A stretch of 64,000 bases of DNA from Sphingosinicella sp. BN140058 (GCF_004135585.1 NZ_CP035501.1:3419501-3483500), one strand, 5' to 3'; counted from the first letter of the stretch, positions 28,955-39,654 are shown. Numbers and translations are program-made. Notes: a model not told the origin generated them from the letters alone.

Positions 28955-30221
28955 GGCGGCGCGCCTCGGGGCGATCATCGGCTTTGCGGCGAGCCTCGCG
29001 TCGCTCGAGCTGATCGTTGGCGTCGGCCTCAGCCGGGACCAATCACCGCTGCGCGCGGAGGCGCTCGCATTCCTGATGGTGCGGCCCTGGCTGCTGGTGC
29101 TGCTCGCGGTCGCGGCGTGTCGCCTGCCCCTGGCATGGCGGAGCGCGGCATATGCCGGCTTCCTGCTGCTCGCCGGGCCGACCGAGTCGCTTTACCTCGC
29201 GCGCTTCGGCAATCCGGATCCGTGGCCGGAGATGCTCCGCGGCTGGGCGGCCACCGCGCTTCTGCTGGGAGTGCTCGACATCCTGGTGCAAGCCGCCCGG
29301 CGGCGCGCCCCCGGAAGGGGCGTTCCGGCCGCCGGGATCGCCATGCTGATGCTGTTCGCGGTTCCGCCGGTCCTTGCCCCGTTTCGGACGCTCGTCGTCG
29401 GCCCGGGTGACGGTCGCCCGGCTGCAGGGAGGCCCGAACTGCTGCTGATGACGGCGCTGCCCATCGTCTGGGGCGAGGGCGGTGCTTTCGATCCCAAATC
29501 CCGGCCGGCGCTGGCCTACACTGCCCTCAAGGAAGAGTTCACGATCCGCCCGATCGATACGCTCGACGCGCGAACCCTGTCCGGTGCCGGTCTGCTGCTT
29601 CTCGCGCAGCCGCGCTGGCTGGCGCCGCACGAGCTTGCGGCGCTGGATGGCTGGGTACGCCGGGGCGGTCGATTGTTGGTCCTCACCGATCCGCAGCTGG
29701 TGTGGCCGTCCGATCTGCCCATCGGCGACGTCCGTCGCCCGCCGCCGCTCGGACTACTCGGGCCGCTGCTCGATCATTGGGGCGTGACACTGGCGCCTGG
29801 AGCCGGGGGGCGGGTCGCGGTCGATGCGCCCGGCCGCCTGGTCCTCGATCACCCCGGCCGCCTCATCGCCGCGGCGCCCGCCTGCCGCACCATCCGGCCC
29901 TATTGGGCGGAATGTCGCCTCGGCGCAGGGCATGTCCAGCTGATCGCGGATGCCGATCTGTTGCGTGACGATCTCTGGACCGTGCCGGGGGAAGGCGGCG
30001 ACGCCAGGCATCGGCGCAGCGCCGACACGCCGCTGGTCATCGCCGATCTGCTCGATCGGCTGGCCGGGAACGAGCGACGGCGCGTGCGCGCCCCCGTCGT
30101 CTGGGCACGGCGCGATGTGCCGCCCACGCGGGCACTTATCCTCGCTCTTATGCCTCTGCTCGCCTTGGGCATCGCTTCGCTCGCCGCCTTTGCCTTGCTC
30201 CACCGCCGGCGCGCAGCCTAG
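28932..30221 (+). CDS. GldG/DUF4350-like membrane protein
   Basis: About 429 residues if translation begins at TTG 28932 (AGGAG immediately upstream, spacing short); the frame is open to 28824, so the start is uncertain. The N-terminal third has four or five hydrophobic helices (LGAIIGFAASLASLELIVG, FLMVRPWLLVLLAVAA and others), the middle a GATase1/GldG-like domain (GAGLLLLAQPRWL, LDGWVRRGGRLLVLTDP), and the end one more helix (LILALMPLLALGIASLAAF). GldG-type proteins are partners of ABC-transporter permeases, but no ABC gene is adjacent. The function is unknown. Confidence 0.6.
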   Translation: MRRPTRAEAARLGAIIGFAASLASLELIVGVGLSRDQSPLRAEALAFLMVRPWLLVLLAVAACRLPLAWRSAAYAGFLLLAGPTESLYLARFGNPDPWPEMLRGWAATALLLGVLDILVQAARRRAPGRGVPAAGIAMLMLFAVPPVLAPFRTLVVGPGDGRPAAGRPELLLMTALPIVWGEGGAFDPKSRPALAYTALKEEFTIRPIDTLDARTLSGAGLLLLAQPRWLAPHELAALDGWVRRGGRLLVLTDPQLVWPSDLPIGDVRRPPPLGLLGPLLDHWGVTLAPGAGGRVAVDAPGRLVLDHPGRLIAAAPACRTIRPYWAECRLGAGHVQLIADADLLRDDLWTVPGEGGDARHRRSADTPLVIADLLDRLAGNERRRVRAPVVWARRDVPPTRALILALMPLLALGIASLAAFALLHRRRAA

Positions 30222-30229
30222 CCACAGAC

Positions 30230-30238
30230 TTATCCACA
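30230..30238 (+). promoter_or_regulatory. DnaA-box-like site upstream of mraZ
   Basis: A perfect TTATCCACA nonamer, the consensus high-affinity DnaA box, 9 bp after the GldG-like gene stop and ~250 bp before mraZ. Confidence 0.55.
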
Positions 30239-30311
30239 GCTTTACTCAGCCGGGGAAATGACTTAGCCGAGCCAGAACAAACCACGAATCTCCATCGAAT
30301 TCCCTCTGCCG

Positions 30312-30345
30312 GGCATGAAATCCCCAAAAAAGGCATGAAATCCCC
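30312..30345. promoter_or_regulatory. 14-bp direct repeat, candidate MraZ operator
   Basis: GGCATGAAATCCCC occurs twice, at 30312-30325 and 30332-30345, spaced exactly 20 bp (about two helical turns) upstream of mraZ. MraZ autoregulates dcw through short direct repeats in E. coli, so this is a plausible operator; the motif itself differs from the TGGGN consensus. Confidence 0.5.
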
Positions 30346-30367
30346 TTCCCTCAGGGGGGCGGGAATG

Positions 30368-30376
30368 TTATCCACT
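30368..30376 (+). promoter_or_regulatory. Second DnaA-box-like site
   Basis: TTATCCACT, one mismatch from the DnaA consensus, 115 bp upstream of mraZ and just past the direct repeats. Confidence 0.45.
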
Positions 30377-30490
30377 GTGCTCTAAAGTTTCGGGGCACTT
30401 CTCTGATCGGCCGGCAGGCACGCGGAGCGCTGGTACGCGCTGCCGTGGACGGGGGAGGTCCGCGTATGTGGAGCGGGGCGCAAAAAGGGC

Positions 30491-30976
30491 GTGGAGATCG
30501 ACGACTTCTTTCAGGGAAGCGCGCTCAACGCGGTAGATGCCAAGGGGCGTCTTTCCGTTCCCGCCTTCGTCCGCTCGGTGATCGAGCGCGGCTCCGACGC
30601 ACGCGCGGTCGTGATCGGCGCTCATGAAATCTCGCCATGCCTGACGGCCTATGGCCGCAATTATGCCCGAAACCTGTATCGCGAGATGGAACGGCGCCGC
30701 CTGGCCGAGGAGGAGCGCGGCGGAACCCTGCAGGACCATTACGCCCGTGCCCGCCGCACCTTCGGCATGACCGAGGATGTTCCGTACGACACCAGCGGCC
30801 GCATCATCTTGCCCCCGATGATGCGCCGCAAGGGCGGCATCGAGGATCTCGCCCTGTTCGTCGGCGTCGGCGGCACGGTCGAAATCTGGAATCCGCGGGT
30901 CGCGCTCGAGCAAGGCGATCAGGACCTGCGCGACATCGCCGCCTGGCGGCTCGAAGAGAAGGGGATCACGCCGTGA
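30491..30976 (+). CDS. mraZ: Transcriptional regulator MraZ
   Basis: The first gene of the division/cell-wall cluster and its DNA-binding regulator. The 161-residue protein has the two AbrB-like half-repeats with the diagnostic DxxxR motifs: DAKGRLSVP near residue 16 and DTSGRIILP near residue 100. It starts at a GTG behind AAAAAGGG. The stop overlaps the rsmH start (GTGA). MraZ usually represses its own operon, consistent with the direct repeats upstream. Confidence 0.95.
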   Translation: MEIDDFFQGSALNAVDAKGRLSVPAFVRSVIERGSDARAVVIGAHEISPCLTAYGRNYARNLYREMERRRLAEEERGGTLQDHYARARRTFGMTEDVPYDTSGRIILPPMMRRKGGIEDLALFVGVGGTVEIWNPRVALEQGDQDLRDIAAWRLEEKGITP

Positions 30977-31965
30977 GCCCGGATGCTGCCGCCCCGCACG
31001 TTCCGGTCCTGCTCGCCGAAGTGATCGCCGGTCTCGCCGTTCAGAACGGCGAAATCCACGTCGACGGCACCTTCGGGGCCGGCGGCTATACCCGTGCCAT
31101 CCTGGAAAAAGGGGCCGCTCATGTCTTCGCCTTCGATCGCGATCCCGATGCGATCCGGGAAGGCGAAGGTCTGGCGGCTGCTTGCGGGGGGCGCCTGACG
31201 CTGGTGCCGGAGCGTTTTTCCCGGATGCGTCAGGCGCTTGCCGCCCGCGGCGTGGCGGCGGTCCATGGCGTCACGCTCGACATCGGCGTGTCGTCGATGC
31301 AGCTCGATCGTGCCGATCGCGGCTTCTCCTTCCAGGCCGACGGGCCGCTCGACATGCGCATGGAGCGGGACGGGGAGAGCGCGGCCGACTTCCTCAACAA
31401 TGCGTCCGAGGAGATGATCGCCGACATCCTCTACACCTATGGCGAGGAGCCGAAGTCGCGCCGCATTGCCCGCGCGATCGTCGCTGCGCGTCCTCTAGGG
31501 AGGACTACGGAGCTCGCTGAAGTCGTACGGAAATCCTGCGGGTGGCATCAGGGCATGAAGAAAGACCCGGCAACCCGCACGTTCCAGGCGGTGCGCATCC
31601 ACTTGAACGAAGAATTGAAGGAGCTCGAGAATGGCCTCGAGGCGGCCGAGCAAGTGCTGAAACCGGGCGGGCGCCTCGCCGTGGTGACGTTTCACAGCCT
31701 TGAGGACCGGCTGGTGAAACGCTTTCTCAAGGCGCGGAGCGGCGCCACGCCGGCCGGCTCGCGTCACTTGCCGGAGCAGGTGTCGGGTCGCCCGATGCCC
31801 AGCTTCGACGCCGTCGCCAAACCGGTGCGCGCCGGCGCGGCCGAACTCGCCGGAAATCCTCGCGCGCGTTCGGCCACGCTGCGGGTCGCACGCCGTACCG
31901 CCGCCCCCGCCTGGGGCGGCCAGAATGAAGCGCCGTTGATCGGCAAAGAAGGTATGCCCGCATGA
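30973..31965 (+). CDS. rsmH: 16S rRNA (cytosine-1402-N4)-methyltransferase
   Basis: RsmH methylates N4 of C1402 in the 30S P site using SAM. The 330-residue protein begins at the GTG overlapping the mraZ stop, giving [10 protein letters not shown] at the N-terminus, the typical opening. Motifs are [14 protein letters not shown] (SAM-binding), [31 protein letters not shown] and [17 protein letters not shown]. It ends in an ATGA overlap with ftsL. Confidence 0.97.
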   Translation: MSPDAAAPHVPVLLAEVIAGLAVQNGEIHVDGTFGAGGYTRAILEKGAAHVFAFDRDPDAIREGEGLAAACGGRLTLVPERFSRMRQALAARGVAAVHGVTLDIGVSSMQLDRADRGFSFQADGPLDMRMERDGESAADFLNNASEEMIADILYTYGEEPKSRRIARAIVAARPLGRTTELAEVVRKSCGWHQGMKKDPATRTFQAVRIHLNEELKELENGLEAAEQVLKPGGRLAVVTFHSLEDRLVKRFLKARSGATPAGSRHLPEQVSGRPMPSFDAVAKPVRAGAAELAGNPRARSATLRVARRTAAPAWGGQNEAPLIGKEGMPA

Positions 31966-32822
31966 TCGTCAGGGGTTTCAAGTCGGTGATCTGGGTCGCC
32001 ACCGTCGGCGGCGCTGCCCTTGCCTGCTACATGGTGTCGCTGCAGGTGGCGACCGAGCGCGCCGATCTGGCCAAGGTCGAGCGGCAGATCATCGCGGCCA
32101 AGCGCGACATCCGTTCGCTGCAGACGGAGCTCGGCACCCGCGGCCGTCTGTCGCAGCTGGAGCAATGGAACACCGAGGTTCTTGCCCTGTCCGCGCCCTC
32201 CTCGGCCCAGTTCCTGCAGAATGAAGTGAAGCTCGCCCGGTTCGAGAAGACAGACAAGTCGTTCGAGGAGCGCAGCGCCGAGGTGCGCATGGCCGCGCTC
32301 AGCACCGGCGACGAAGTTCCGGCGGTGGTCACCCAGCCCCGGATCGTCCGCGCGGTCGCGCCGACGGCGGCGCCCAGCCTGCCGGTCGTGCGCCAGGCGA
32401 GCTACACCCCGGGCCTCGCCAAGCCGCAGCCGCTTGGCGGCGCCGCGCCGCAGGCGAGACCCGTGCAGGCTCAGCCCCAGGCTCGGCCCGCCCCGGCCGC
32501 AGCGAAGCCCGTCGTAACCGCAAAGGCGGAGATCAAGCCGTCCAGGCCCGCCGATGCGAAAGCGCCGCAGAAAGCAGGCGTGAAGCCGGTCGTGAAGGTC
32601 GCGGATGCCAAGGCGCCGGCCCGGAGCGTCCCGACCAAGGCGGCTCCAACGAAGTCCGAAACCAGGCCGGCTGCCAAGCCCCCGGTGCTGGCCAAGGCCG
32701 ACGCAAGGCTCCCGGCCAAGCCGGCTGCGACCGAGAAGCCGCGCGCCTCGCGGCTCGACGGCAAGCTCACTGCCGAAATCCGGTCGGGCGCCCACAAGGG
32801 TCAGGGGAGCGGCGGCAACTGA
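31962..32822 (+). CDS. ftsL: Cell division protein FtsL with a long Ala/Pro/Lys-rich tail
   Basis: FtsL forms the FtsQLB complex that activates septal synthesis. Position between rsmH and ftsI, a single N-terminal helix (residues ~9-28) and a following coiled coil ([20 protein letters not shown]) identify it. The protein is 286 residues, over twice the usual ~100-120; residues ~120-286 are low-complexity (repeated AKAP, KPA, ARP, QPQARP) and would lie in the periplasm. It overlaps rsmH by 4 bases and ftsI by 1. The tail is an oddity whose function is unknown. Confidence 0.85.
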   Translation: MIVRGFKSVIWVATVGGAALACYMVSLQVATERADLAKVERQIIAAKRDIRSLQTELGTRGRLSQLEQWNTEVLALSAPSSAQFLQNEVKLARFEKTDKSFEERSAEVRMAALSTGDEVPAVVTQPRIVRAVAPTAAPSLPVVRQASYTPGLAKPQPLGGAAPQARPVQAQPQARPAPAAAKPVVTAKAEIKPSRPADAKAPQKAGVKPVVKVADAKAPARSVPTKAAPTKSETRPAAKPPVLAKADARLPAKPAATEKPRASRLDGKLTAEIRSGAHKGQGSGGN

Positions 32823-34504
32823 TGGCGACGCTTGCAGCCGAAGTCGCGAAGTTCAAGGGGGCGCCGGACCGCCCTCAGGGTCTTGCGATCACCTATCAGC
32901 GCCTGATGCTGGTGATGCTGGTCTTCGCCGGCGTCACCTTGATGATCGTCGGCCGCCTGCTGTTCCTGCAGGTCTTCACCGATCGCGCCGGATCTGCTCA
33001 GATCGCGAACCCGCTGGTGCCGCCGCGGGCCGATATCGTCGATCGTAACGGTTTGCCTCTGGCCCGGACGATCGACGCCTGGTCGATCGCGATCCATCCC
33101 AACCGGCTGATCAGCAATCCGTCCGATCTCGCGCAGAAGCTCGCGGAGCTGATGCCCGAGAAGACGGCAGCAGAATATAAGGCGCTGCTCACCTCCGGCA
33201 AAAGCTTCGTCTATCTCAGCCGCCGGGCGGTGCCGGAACTCGTCGCGGCCGTGAACGCGCTCGGCGAGCCGGCGATCGCGTTCGATCGCGAGCCCGAGCG
33301 CCTCTACCCGCAGACGGCGATGGCCGGCCATGTCCTCGGCTGGACCGACATGGAAGGGCATGGCGTCACCGGCATGGAGAAGGTGCTCGAAGGGCGCCTC
33401 ACCGATCCCGCGACCCGCGCGGATCCGGTTGCGCTGTCGATCGACAGCCGCGTCCAGGCGGCGATGGAGAGCGAACTCGGCGCCGCCGTCGCCAAGCACA
33501 GCGCCGAAGGCGGCACCGGCATCGTGCTGGACGTGCGCACCGGCGAGGTCGTGGCAATGGCGTCGATGCCGACCTTCAATCCCAATGCCGCCGGCAGGTC
33601 CGATCCGAACGCCCTGTTCAACCGCGCTACGATGGGCGTCTACGAACTCGGATCGACGTTCAAGCCGATCACCGTCGCCGCGGCGATCGATGCGGGCGTG
33701 ATCAAGTCGGTGACCCAGCGTTATCCCTCTGGTGCGCCGATCCAGATCGGTCGCTTCCGGATCAAGGACGATCACCCGATCGCCGGCAGCGCGAACATCG
33801 TCGAGACTCTGGTCCACTCGTCGAACATCGTCACCGCGCAAATCGCCGATCAGATGGGTGTGCAACGGATGCAGGCGGCGTTCCGAGCGCTCGGCTTCCA
33901 CGAGCCCGCTTATATCGAGATCGACAAGGCGCGGCCGCTGTTTCCGCGCGAATGGAGCCGGGCGACGGTGCTCACGAGCGGCTTCGGCCATGGCGTCGCG
34001 GTGTCGCCGCTCCACCTCGCCAGCGCCTATGCGGCCTTGGTCAATGGCGGCATCTGGCGCCCGGCGACTCTGATGAAGGTGTCGAAGCCGAGCGCCGGTC
34101 GCCGCGTCTATGCGGAATCCACCAGTCTGACCATGCGCAAGCTGCTGCGCATGATCGTGCTGACCGGAACCGGCCGCAAGGGCGATGCGCCCGGCTACCG
34201 GGTCGGCGGCAAGACCGGGACGGCGGAGAAGACGGCGTCCGGCGGATACTCGCGCAAAGTGAACATCTCGACGTTCGCGGCGGTCTTCCCCATGGACAAT
34301 CCGCGCTACGTGGTGATTGCGATGCTCGATGCGCCGAAGGCCACTGCCGATACCTATGGCTTCACCACCGCCGCCTGGACCGCCGCTCCGGTCGTGTCCA
34401 AGGTGATTTCGCGCACCGCCCCTCTGCTCGGGATCGTTCCCGACGACAGCCACGATCTCGACGTCTCCGACATGATGGCCATGGTCGCCAAGAAGGAAAA
34501 ATGA
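32822..34504 (+). CDS. ftsI: Peptidoglycan transpeptidase FtsI (PBP3)
   Basis: The septal DD-transpeptidase that cross-links new peptidoglycan with FtsW. The 560-residue protein has one N-terminal transmembrane helix (about residues 33-52), a PBP dimer domain, and the transpeptidase triad: STFK with the acyl-serine at residue 278, SSN at 333-335 and KTGT at 464-467. It starts one base inside the ftsL stop and its stop overlaps murE. Confidence 0.97.
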   Translation: MATLAAEVAKFKGAPDRPQGLAITYQRLMLVMLVFAGVTLMIVGRLLFLQVFTDRAGSAQIANPLVPPRADIVDRNGLPLARTIDAWSIAIHPNRLISNPSDLAQKLAELMPEKTAAEYKALLTSGKSFVYLSRRAVPELVAAVNALGEPAIAFDREPERLYPQTAMAGHVLGWTDMEGHGVTGMEKVLEGRLTDPATRADPVALSIDSRVQAAMESELGAAVAKHSAEGGTGIVLDVRTGEVVAMASMPTFNPNAAGRSDPNALFNRATMGVYELGSTFKPITVAAAIDAGVIKSVTQRYPSGAPIQIGRFRIKDDHPIAGSANIVETLVHSSNIVTAQIADQMGVQRMQAAFRALGFHEPAYIEIDKARPLFPREWSRATVLTSGFGHGVAVSPLHLASAYAALVNGGIWRPATLMKVSKPSAGRRVYAESTSLTMRKLLRMIVLTGTGRKGDAPGYRVGGKTGTAEKTASGGYSRKVNISTFAAVFPMDNPRYVVIAMLDAPKATADTYGFTTAAWTAAPVVSKVISRTAPLLGIVPDDSHDLDVSDMMAMVAKKEK

Positions 34505-35919
34505 TGCTTTTGGGTGCGCTGACCGGAACCGGGGACGACAGGCGCGTCACCGGCTTCGCGATCGATCACCGCAAGATTGCTCCGGGCACCGTTTTCGGCG
34601 CCTTCCGCGGCACGACCTTCAACGGCGAAGACTTCATTCCTCAGGCGGTGGCGTCGGGCGCGATCGCCGTGGTGGCGCGGCCGGAGGTCAAGGTCGAAGG
34701 TGCGCTCCACGTCCCGGCGGAGGAGCCGCGGCGCGCCTTCGCCCGTCTGGCCGCCAAATTCTTCGCGCCCTTTCCCGAAACCGTTGTCGCGGTCACCGGC
34801 ACCAACGGCAAGACCTCGAACGTCGAGTTGACACGGCAGCTGTGGCGAATGGCCGGCCATCACGCAGCGTCGATCGGAACCCTCGGCGTGACCACAGCCG
34901 ACGACCAGGTCACCACCGGCCTGACTACGCCCGACGTGGTCACCTTCCTGTCGAACATGGCGGGCCTTGCCAGGGAGGGCGTCACCCACGCGGCCTTCGA
35001 GGCGTCCAGCCACGGCCTCTCCCAATATCGCACCGAAGGACTGCCGGTGCGGGCTGCGGCCTTTACCAACTTCACCCGCGACCATCTCGATTATCATGGC
35101 ACGATGGAGGCCTATTTCGAGGCCAAGATGCGCCTGTTTACCGAGGTCGTGGAGCCCGACGGCACCGCAATCGTCTGGATGGACGATGCCAAATCCGGCG
35201 AAGTCGTCCGGCGCTGCCGCGATCGCGGCGTCCGCGTGATCACGGTCGGCACTGCCGGCGAGACCCTGCGGCTGATCGAGCGGACACCCTCGCAACTCGG
35301 TCAGACGCTGATCGTCGAAGCCGAAGGGCAGCGTCACACGATCAAGCTGCCGCTGATCGGTGCCTATCAGGCCGCCAATGCCCTGACGGCCGCGGGCCTT
35401 GTCCTCGCAACCGGGGGCGATCTGGCGCAGACCTTCGCCGGGCTGGCGCGGGTGCAGCCGGTGCGCGGCCGCCTCGAACGGGCGGTGATCAGCCGCGCCG
35501 GTGCGCCCGTCTATGTCGATTATGCGCATACGCCGGATGCGATCGAGGCCGCGATCGCCGCGCTCCGTCCCCACGCCAGGGGACGGCTGATCATCGTCTT
35601 CGGCGCCGGCGGCGACCGCGACGTCGGCAAGCGTTCCGAAATGGGCGCGACCGCCGCACGCCTGGCCGATCTCGTCATCGTCACCGACGACAATCCTCGG
35701 AGCGAGGATCCGGCCGTGATCCGCCGCCACGTCCTCGATGGTGCGCCCGGCGCGCGGGAAATCGGCGGCCGGCGCGATGCGATCGCGGCCGCCATTGCCG
35801 AGGCGGAGAGCGACGACATCGTGCTTCTCGCCGGCAAGGGCCACGAACAGGGCCAGATCGTCGGCGACGAGGTGCTGCCGTTCGACGATGTCCAGGTTGC
35901 GCGGGAGTGCGCGATATGA
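34501..35919 (+). CDS. murE: UDP-MurNAc-tripeptide synthetase (meso-DAP adding)
   Basis: The ligase that adds meso-diaminopimelate to UDP-MurNAc-L-Ala-D-Glu. The 472-residue protein has the ATP loop GTNGKTSNVE, EASSHGLSQ, YAHTPDAIEAA and the DNPR motif at residues 397-400 that in known MurE enzymes selects meso-DAP over lysine. Two adjacent ATGs (34501, 34504) are possible starts; the first overlaps the ftsI stop as ATGA. It ends in overlap with murF. Confidence 0.97.
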   Translation: MMLLGALTGTGDDRRVTGFAIDHRKIAPGTVFGAFRGTTFNGEDFIPQAVASGAIAVVARPEVKVEGALHVPAEEPRRAFARLAAKFFAPFPETVVAVTGTNGKTSNVELTRQLWRMAGHHAASIGTLGVTTADDQVTTGLTTPDVVTFLSNMAGLAREGVTHAAFEASSHGLSQYRTEGLPVRAAAFTNFTRDHLDYHGTMEAYFEAKMRLFTEVVEPDGTAIVWMDDAKSGEVVRRCRDRGVRVITVGTAGETLRLIERTPSQLGQTLIVEAEGQRHTIKLPLIGAYQAANALTAAGLVLATGGDLAQTFAGLARVQPVRGRLERAVISRAGAPVYVDYAHTPDAIEAAIAALRPHARGRLIIVFGAGGDRDVGKRSEMGATAARLADLVIVTDDNPRSEDPAVIRRHVLDGAPGAREIGGRRDAIAAAIAEAESDDIVLLAGKGHEQGQIVGDEVLPFDDVQVARECAI

Positions 35920-37301
35920 CGGACGCTCCGCTCTGGACCGCCGCTGAGATCGCCGCTGCGGTCGGCGGCGCCGCGTCGGCCGAATTCGCGGTCTCGGGCA
36001 TCGCCTTCGATTCGCGCGAGGTTGAGCCCGGTCATCTCTTTCTGGCGCTGAAGGGCGAGGCCACGGACGGCCATCTGTTTCTCGACAAGGCGTTTGCCGC
36101 GGGGGCGGCCGGCGCGGTCGTGTCGCAGCCGATCGAGCAACCGCACGTGCTCGTCGCCGACACGACCGCCGCCTTGAACGATCTCGGCCGGGCCAGCCGC
36201 GCCCGCAGTGCTGCCCAAATCTGCGGCGTCACTGGCTCGGTCGGGAAAACCGGGACGAAGGAGGCGCTGTTCGCGGCGCTCGACCGGGGGATGCCCGGCG
36301 CTGCCCATCGCTCGGTCAAGAGCTACAATAATCATACGGGCGTTCCGCTGTCGCTGGCGCGGATGCCCCGTGAGGCACGCTTCGGCGTGTTCGAGATGGG
36401 CATGAACCACGCCGGCGAGCTCGCCGCCCTGACCCGGCTCGTCCGTCCTCACGTCGCAATCGTCACCGCAATCGCACCGGCCCACCGCGAGTTCTTCGCC
36501 TCGGACGAGGATATCGCCGACGCCAAGGGCGAGATCTTTCAGGGACTGGAAGCGGGCGGCACCGCCATAATTCCGTTCGATAGCCCGCACCGGGACCGGC
36601 TGATCGCCGCCGCGCGGCCGCATGCCGCCCGGATCCTCACCTTCGGCCTGGCCGAAGGCGCGGATATTCGCGCCAAGGATGTCGTCGGTGCGCCGGGCGG
36701 CGGATCGCTGGTCACGGCCATCCTGCCGCAGGCGGCGCTGACCTTCACGATCGCCCAGCATGGCGAGCATTGGGTGTCGAACGCGCTTGCCGTGCTCGGT
36801 GCGGTGGAGGCGATGGGCGGCGATCTCGCCGCGGCGGGGCTCGCATTCGCCGACATGCCCGGGCTCAAGGGGCGTGGCGAGCGCCACCGCATCGCAGCGG
36901 TCGGCGGCGAGGCGCTGCTGATCGACGAGAGCTACAATGCCAACCCGGTGTCGATGGCTGCGACATTGAAGACTTTCGGGGCCGAAGAGGTCTCCGGCCG
37001 TCGCATCGCCGTGCTCGGCGCGATGCGCGAACTCGGAACGTCCTCTGGGGATTATCACGCCGCACTGGCCGGGCCGATCGAGGCCGCGCGGGTCGATCTC
37101 GCGATCCTCGTCGGCGCCGAGATGGCGCCGCTGGCAAAAGCACTTGGCCCGCGGATCAAAATGGCGCATGTGCCCGATGCCGCGTCGGCGATCGAGCTCG
37201 TTCAGGACGAGTTCGGGCCGGGTGACGCGATACTCGTCAAGGGCTCAAACTCGATCGGTCTCGCCGCGTTGGTCGAAGCGCTGGCGAGCGGGAAAAGCTA
37301 A
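35916..37301 (+). CDS. murF: UDP-MurNAc-pentapeptide synthetase
   Basis: Adds D-Ala-D-Ala to the UDP-MurNAc-tripeptide, the last cytoplasmic step of the nucleotide precursor. The 461-residue Mur ligase shows [12 protein letters not shown] at the N-terminal domain, the ATP loop [33 protein letters not shown] and [11 protein letters not shown]. The start overlaps the murE stop by four bases; the stop shares one base with mraY. Confidence 0.96.
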   Translation: MTDAPLWTAAEIAAAVGGAASAEFAVSGIAFDSREVEPGHLFLALKGEATDGHLFLDKAFAAGAAGAVVSQPIEQPHVLVADTTAALNDLGRASRARSAAQICGVTGSVGKTGTKEALFAALDRGMPGAAHRSVKSYNNHTGVPLSLARMPREARFGVFEMGMNHAGELAALTRLVRPHVAIVTAIAPAHREFFASDEDIADAKGEIFQGLEAGGTAIIPFDSPHRDRLIAAARPHAARILTFGLAEGADIRAKDVVGAPGGGSLVTAILPQAALTFTIAQHGEHWVSNALAVLGAVEAMGGDLAAAGLAFADMPGLKGRGERHRIAAVGGEALLIDESYNANPVSMAATLKTFGAEEVSGRRIAVLGAMRELGTSSGDYHAALAGPIEAARVDLAILVGAEMAPLAKALGPRIKMAHVPDAASAIELVQDEFGPGDAILVKGSNSIGLAALVEALASGKS

Positions 37302-38371
37302 TGTTTTACTGGATCGCCGAACAGCTTGGCTTTCCCGGGGTGCTGAACCTCATCCGCTACATCACGTTCCGCGCCGGTGCGGCCACGGCGACCGCGCTGC
37401 TGATCGGGCTGCTGATCGGGCCGAAGTTCATCGGCTGGCTGCGGGTGCGGCAGGGCAAGGGGCAACCGATCCGCGCCGACGGGCCGCAGACCCACCTCGC
37501 CAAGCGCGGCACGCCGACGATGGGCGGCCTGATGATCCTCACCTCGCTGACGGTGACGATGCTGCTGTGGATGGATTTCGGCAATCGCTATCTGTGGGCG
37601 TGCCTGTTCATCACCGTCGGCTTCGGGCTGATCGGCTTTCTCGACGATTACGACAAGGTCACCAAGCGCAGCCACAAGGGTGTGTCCGCCAAGGTGCGTC
37701 TGCTCGCCGAGTTCGTCGTCGCCGGCATCGGCTGCTGGATCATCACGCGCGGCGTCGGCACCGAGCTCTACATCCCCTTCTACAACGGGCCGGTTATCGA
37801 TCTCGGGCCGTTCTACGTCGTCTTCGCCGCCTTCGTCGTCGTCGCTTTCGGCAATGCGGTGAACCTCACCGACGGCCTCGACGGGCTGGCGACCATGCCG
37901 GTGATCATCGCCAGCCTCGCCTTGCTGGTGCTGTCCTACGTCGTCGGCAATTCCATCTTCGCCAATTATCTCGGCATTCCCCATGTCTACGGGACCGGTC
38001 ACCTGACCGTTCTCTGCTCCGCGATCGTCGGCGCCGGCCTCGCCTTCCTGTGGTTCAATGCACCGCCGGCGGCGGTGTTCATGGGCGATACCGGCAGCCT
38101 CGCGCTCGGCGGTGCGCTCGGCGCGATCGCGGTCTCGATCCAGCACGAAATCGTCCTCGGCATCATCGGCGGAGTGTTCGTGGTCGAGGCGCTGAGCGTG
38201 ATCATCCAGGTCTTCTTCTACAAGCGCACCGGCAAGCGTGTCTTCAAGATGGCCCCGATCCACCACCATTTCGAACAGATGGGGTGGTCCGAACCGACCG
38301 TCGTCATTCGCTTCTGGATCATCAGCTTCGTGCTCGCCCTTGCCGGCCTGTCGACCCTCAAGCTGAGATGA
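37301..38371 (+). CDS. mraY: Phospho-MurNAc-pentapeptide translocase
   Basis: An integral membrane enzyme that joins phospho-MurNAc-pentapeptide to undecaprenyl phosphate, giving lipid I. The 356-residue protein has about ten hydrophobic helices and the conserved [15 protein letters not shown] (catalytic aspartates), [27 protein letters not shown] and IHHHFE motifs. It starts within the murF stop and overlaps murD by 4 bases. Confidence 0.98.
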   Translation: MFYWIAEQLGFPGVLNLIRYITFRAGAATATALLIGLLIGPKFIGWLRVRQGKGQPIRADGPQTHLAKRGTPTMGGLMILTSLTVTMLLWMDFGNRYLWACLFITVGFGLIGFLDDYDKVTKRSHKGVSAKVRLLAEFVVAGIGCWIITRGVGTELYIPFYNGPVIDLGPFYVVFAAFVVVAFGNAVNLTDGLDGLATMPVIIASLALLVLSYVVGNSIFANYLGIPHVYGTGHLTVLCSAIVGAGLAFLWFNAPPAAVFMGDTGSLALGGALGAIAVSIQHEIVLGIIGGVFVVEALSVIIQVFFYKRTGKRVFKMAPIHHHFEQMGWSEPTVVIRFWIISFVLALAGLSTLKLR

Positions 38372-39654
38372 TCGCGAGCGAGGCCTTTTCCGGCAAGTCC
38401 TACGCCGTCTACGGCCTCGCGCGCTCGGGCCGCGCCACGGTCGATGCATTGCTCGCGAGCGGTGCCGACGTGACGGCCTGGGACGAGAAGCCCGAAGCAA
38501 GGGCGAGCCTCGCCCCACGCGACAAGCTTCGCATCGCGGATCCGCTTGTCACCGCGCTTTACGGCTATTCCGGGATCGTCGTCTCGCCCGGCGTGCCGAT
38601 CAACCGGCATCCGATCGCCGAGCGTTCGCGTCGTTCGACGGTGCCTTTGATCGGCGACATCGAACTGTTCGCCAGGGCGCGGGCGGGGCTGCCGCCGCAC
38701 AAGGTGGTCGGCATTACCGGCACCAACGGCAAGTCGACGACGAGCGCCCTGTTGCACCATATCGTCACCAGCGCCGGCCTGCCCGCGGCGCTCGGCGGCA
38801 ATATCGGCCTGCCGATCCTTGGCCAGGAGCCGTTGCCCGAGGGCGGGGTCTACGTGCTGGAGCTGTCCTCCTACCAGATCGATCTTACCCATAGCCTAGA
38901 CTGCGACGTCGCCATCCTCCTCAACGTCACGCCCGATCATCTCGATCGCTATGACGGCATGGACGATTACGCCGCGTCCAAGGCGCGGTTGTTCACCATG
39001 CAATCGCCCGAACATGCCGCGATCGTCGCCGCGGAGGACGATTATACCAGGGCGATCGCCGGCCAGCTCGAAGGACGGGTGATTCTGGTCTCCTCGGCGG
39101 ATGTCCGCGATCAGTCGCGCTGGCCCTCGCTGCAGGGGCCGCACAATGCCCAGAACGTGGCGGCGGCGGTTGCGGCGGCGCGGGAGCTCGGCATCGACGA
39201 TGCGCTGATCGCACGCGCGCTCGAAACCTATCCTGGCCTGCCGCATCGGATGGAGCGGGTCGCGGAAAAGCATGGCATCCTGTTCGTCAACGATTCCAAG
39301 GCGACCAATCCGACTTCAACCGCGCCGGCGCTCGCCGCCTACCCCGCGATCCACTGGATTCTCGGCGGCTTGGCCAAGTCCGACGATCTCGACGCCTGCT
39401 TGCCCTATCTCGATCATGTCCGTGCCGCCTACGCGATTGGCGATGCCGCGGACCAATTCGTGAAAATATTGTCTACAAATGGTAAAAAGGTCGAAAAGAG
39501 CGTGACGCTGGAAAAAGCGATTGCCAGTGCCGCACGTCAGGCCGGGGTAGGGGAGGTCGTCCTCCTCTCTCCGGCTTGCGCCTCGTTCGACCAGTTCAAG
39601 GATTATGAGGCGCGGGGGGCAGCGTTCCGCGCGGCCGTGGAGGCATTGGCATGA
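38368..39654 (+). CDS. murD: UDP-MurNAc-L-alanine:D-glutamate ligase
   Basis: Adds D-glutamate to UDP-MurNAc-L-Ala. The 428-residue protein has [12 protein letters not shown] and VVSPGVP in the N-terminal domain, ATP loop [31 protein letters not shown] and [10 protein letters not shown]. It overlaps mraY and ftsW by 4 bases each. A short AT-richer patch (about 39461-39490) near the 3' end differs from the surrounding composition but keeps the frame open. Confidence 0.97.
   Translation: MIASEAFSGKSYAVYGLARSGRATVDALLASGADVTAWDEKPEARASLAPRDKLRIADPLVTALYGYSGIVVSPGVPINRHPIAERSRRSTVPLIGDIELFARARAGLPPHKVVGITGTNGKSTTSALLHHIVTSAGLPAALGGNIGLPILGQEPLPEGGVYVLELSSYQIDLTHSLDCDVAILLNVTPDHLDRYDGMDDYAASKARLFTMQSPEHAAIVAAEDDYTRAIAGQLEGRVILVSSADVRDQSRWPSLQGPHNAQNVAAAVAAARELGIDDALIARALETYPGLPHRMERVAEKHGILFVNDSKATNPTSTAPALAAYPAIHWILGGLAKSDDLDACLPYLDHVRAAYAIGDAADQFVKILSTNGKKVEKSVTLEKAIASAARQAGVGEVVLLSPACASFDQFKDYEARGAAFRAAVEALA

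Noticed and set aside
30222..30490. Chromosomal replication origin (oriC) upstream of mraZ
   Set aside because: Only two DnaA-like boxes and no AT-rich unwinding element or usual oriC neighbours such as hemE or dnaA.
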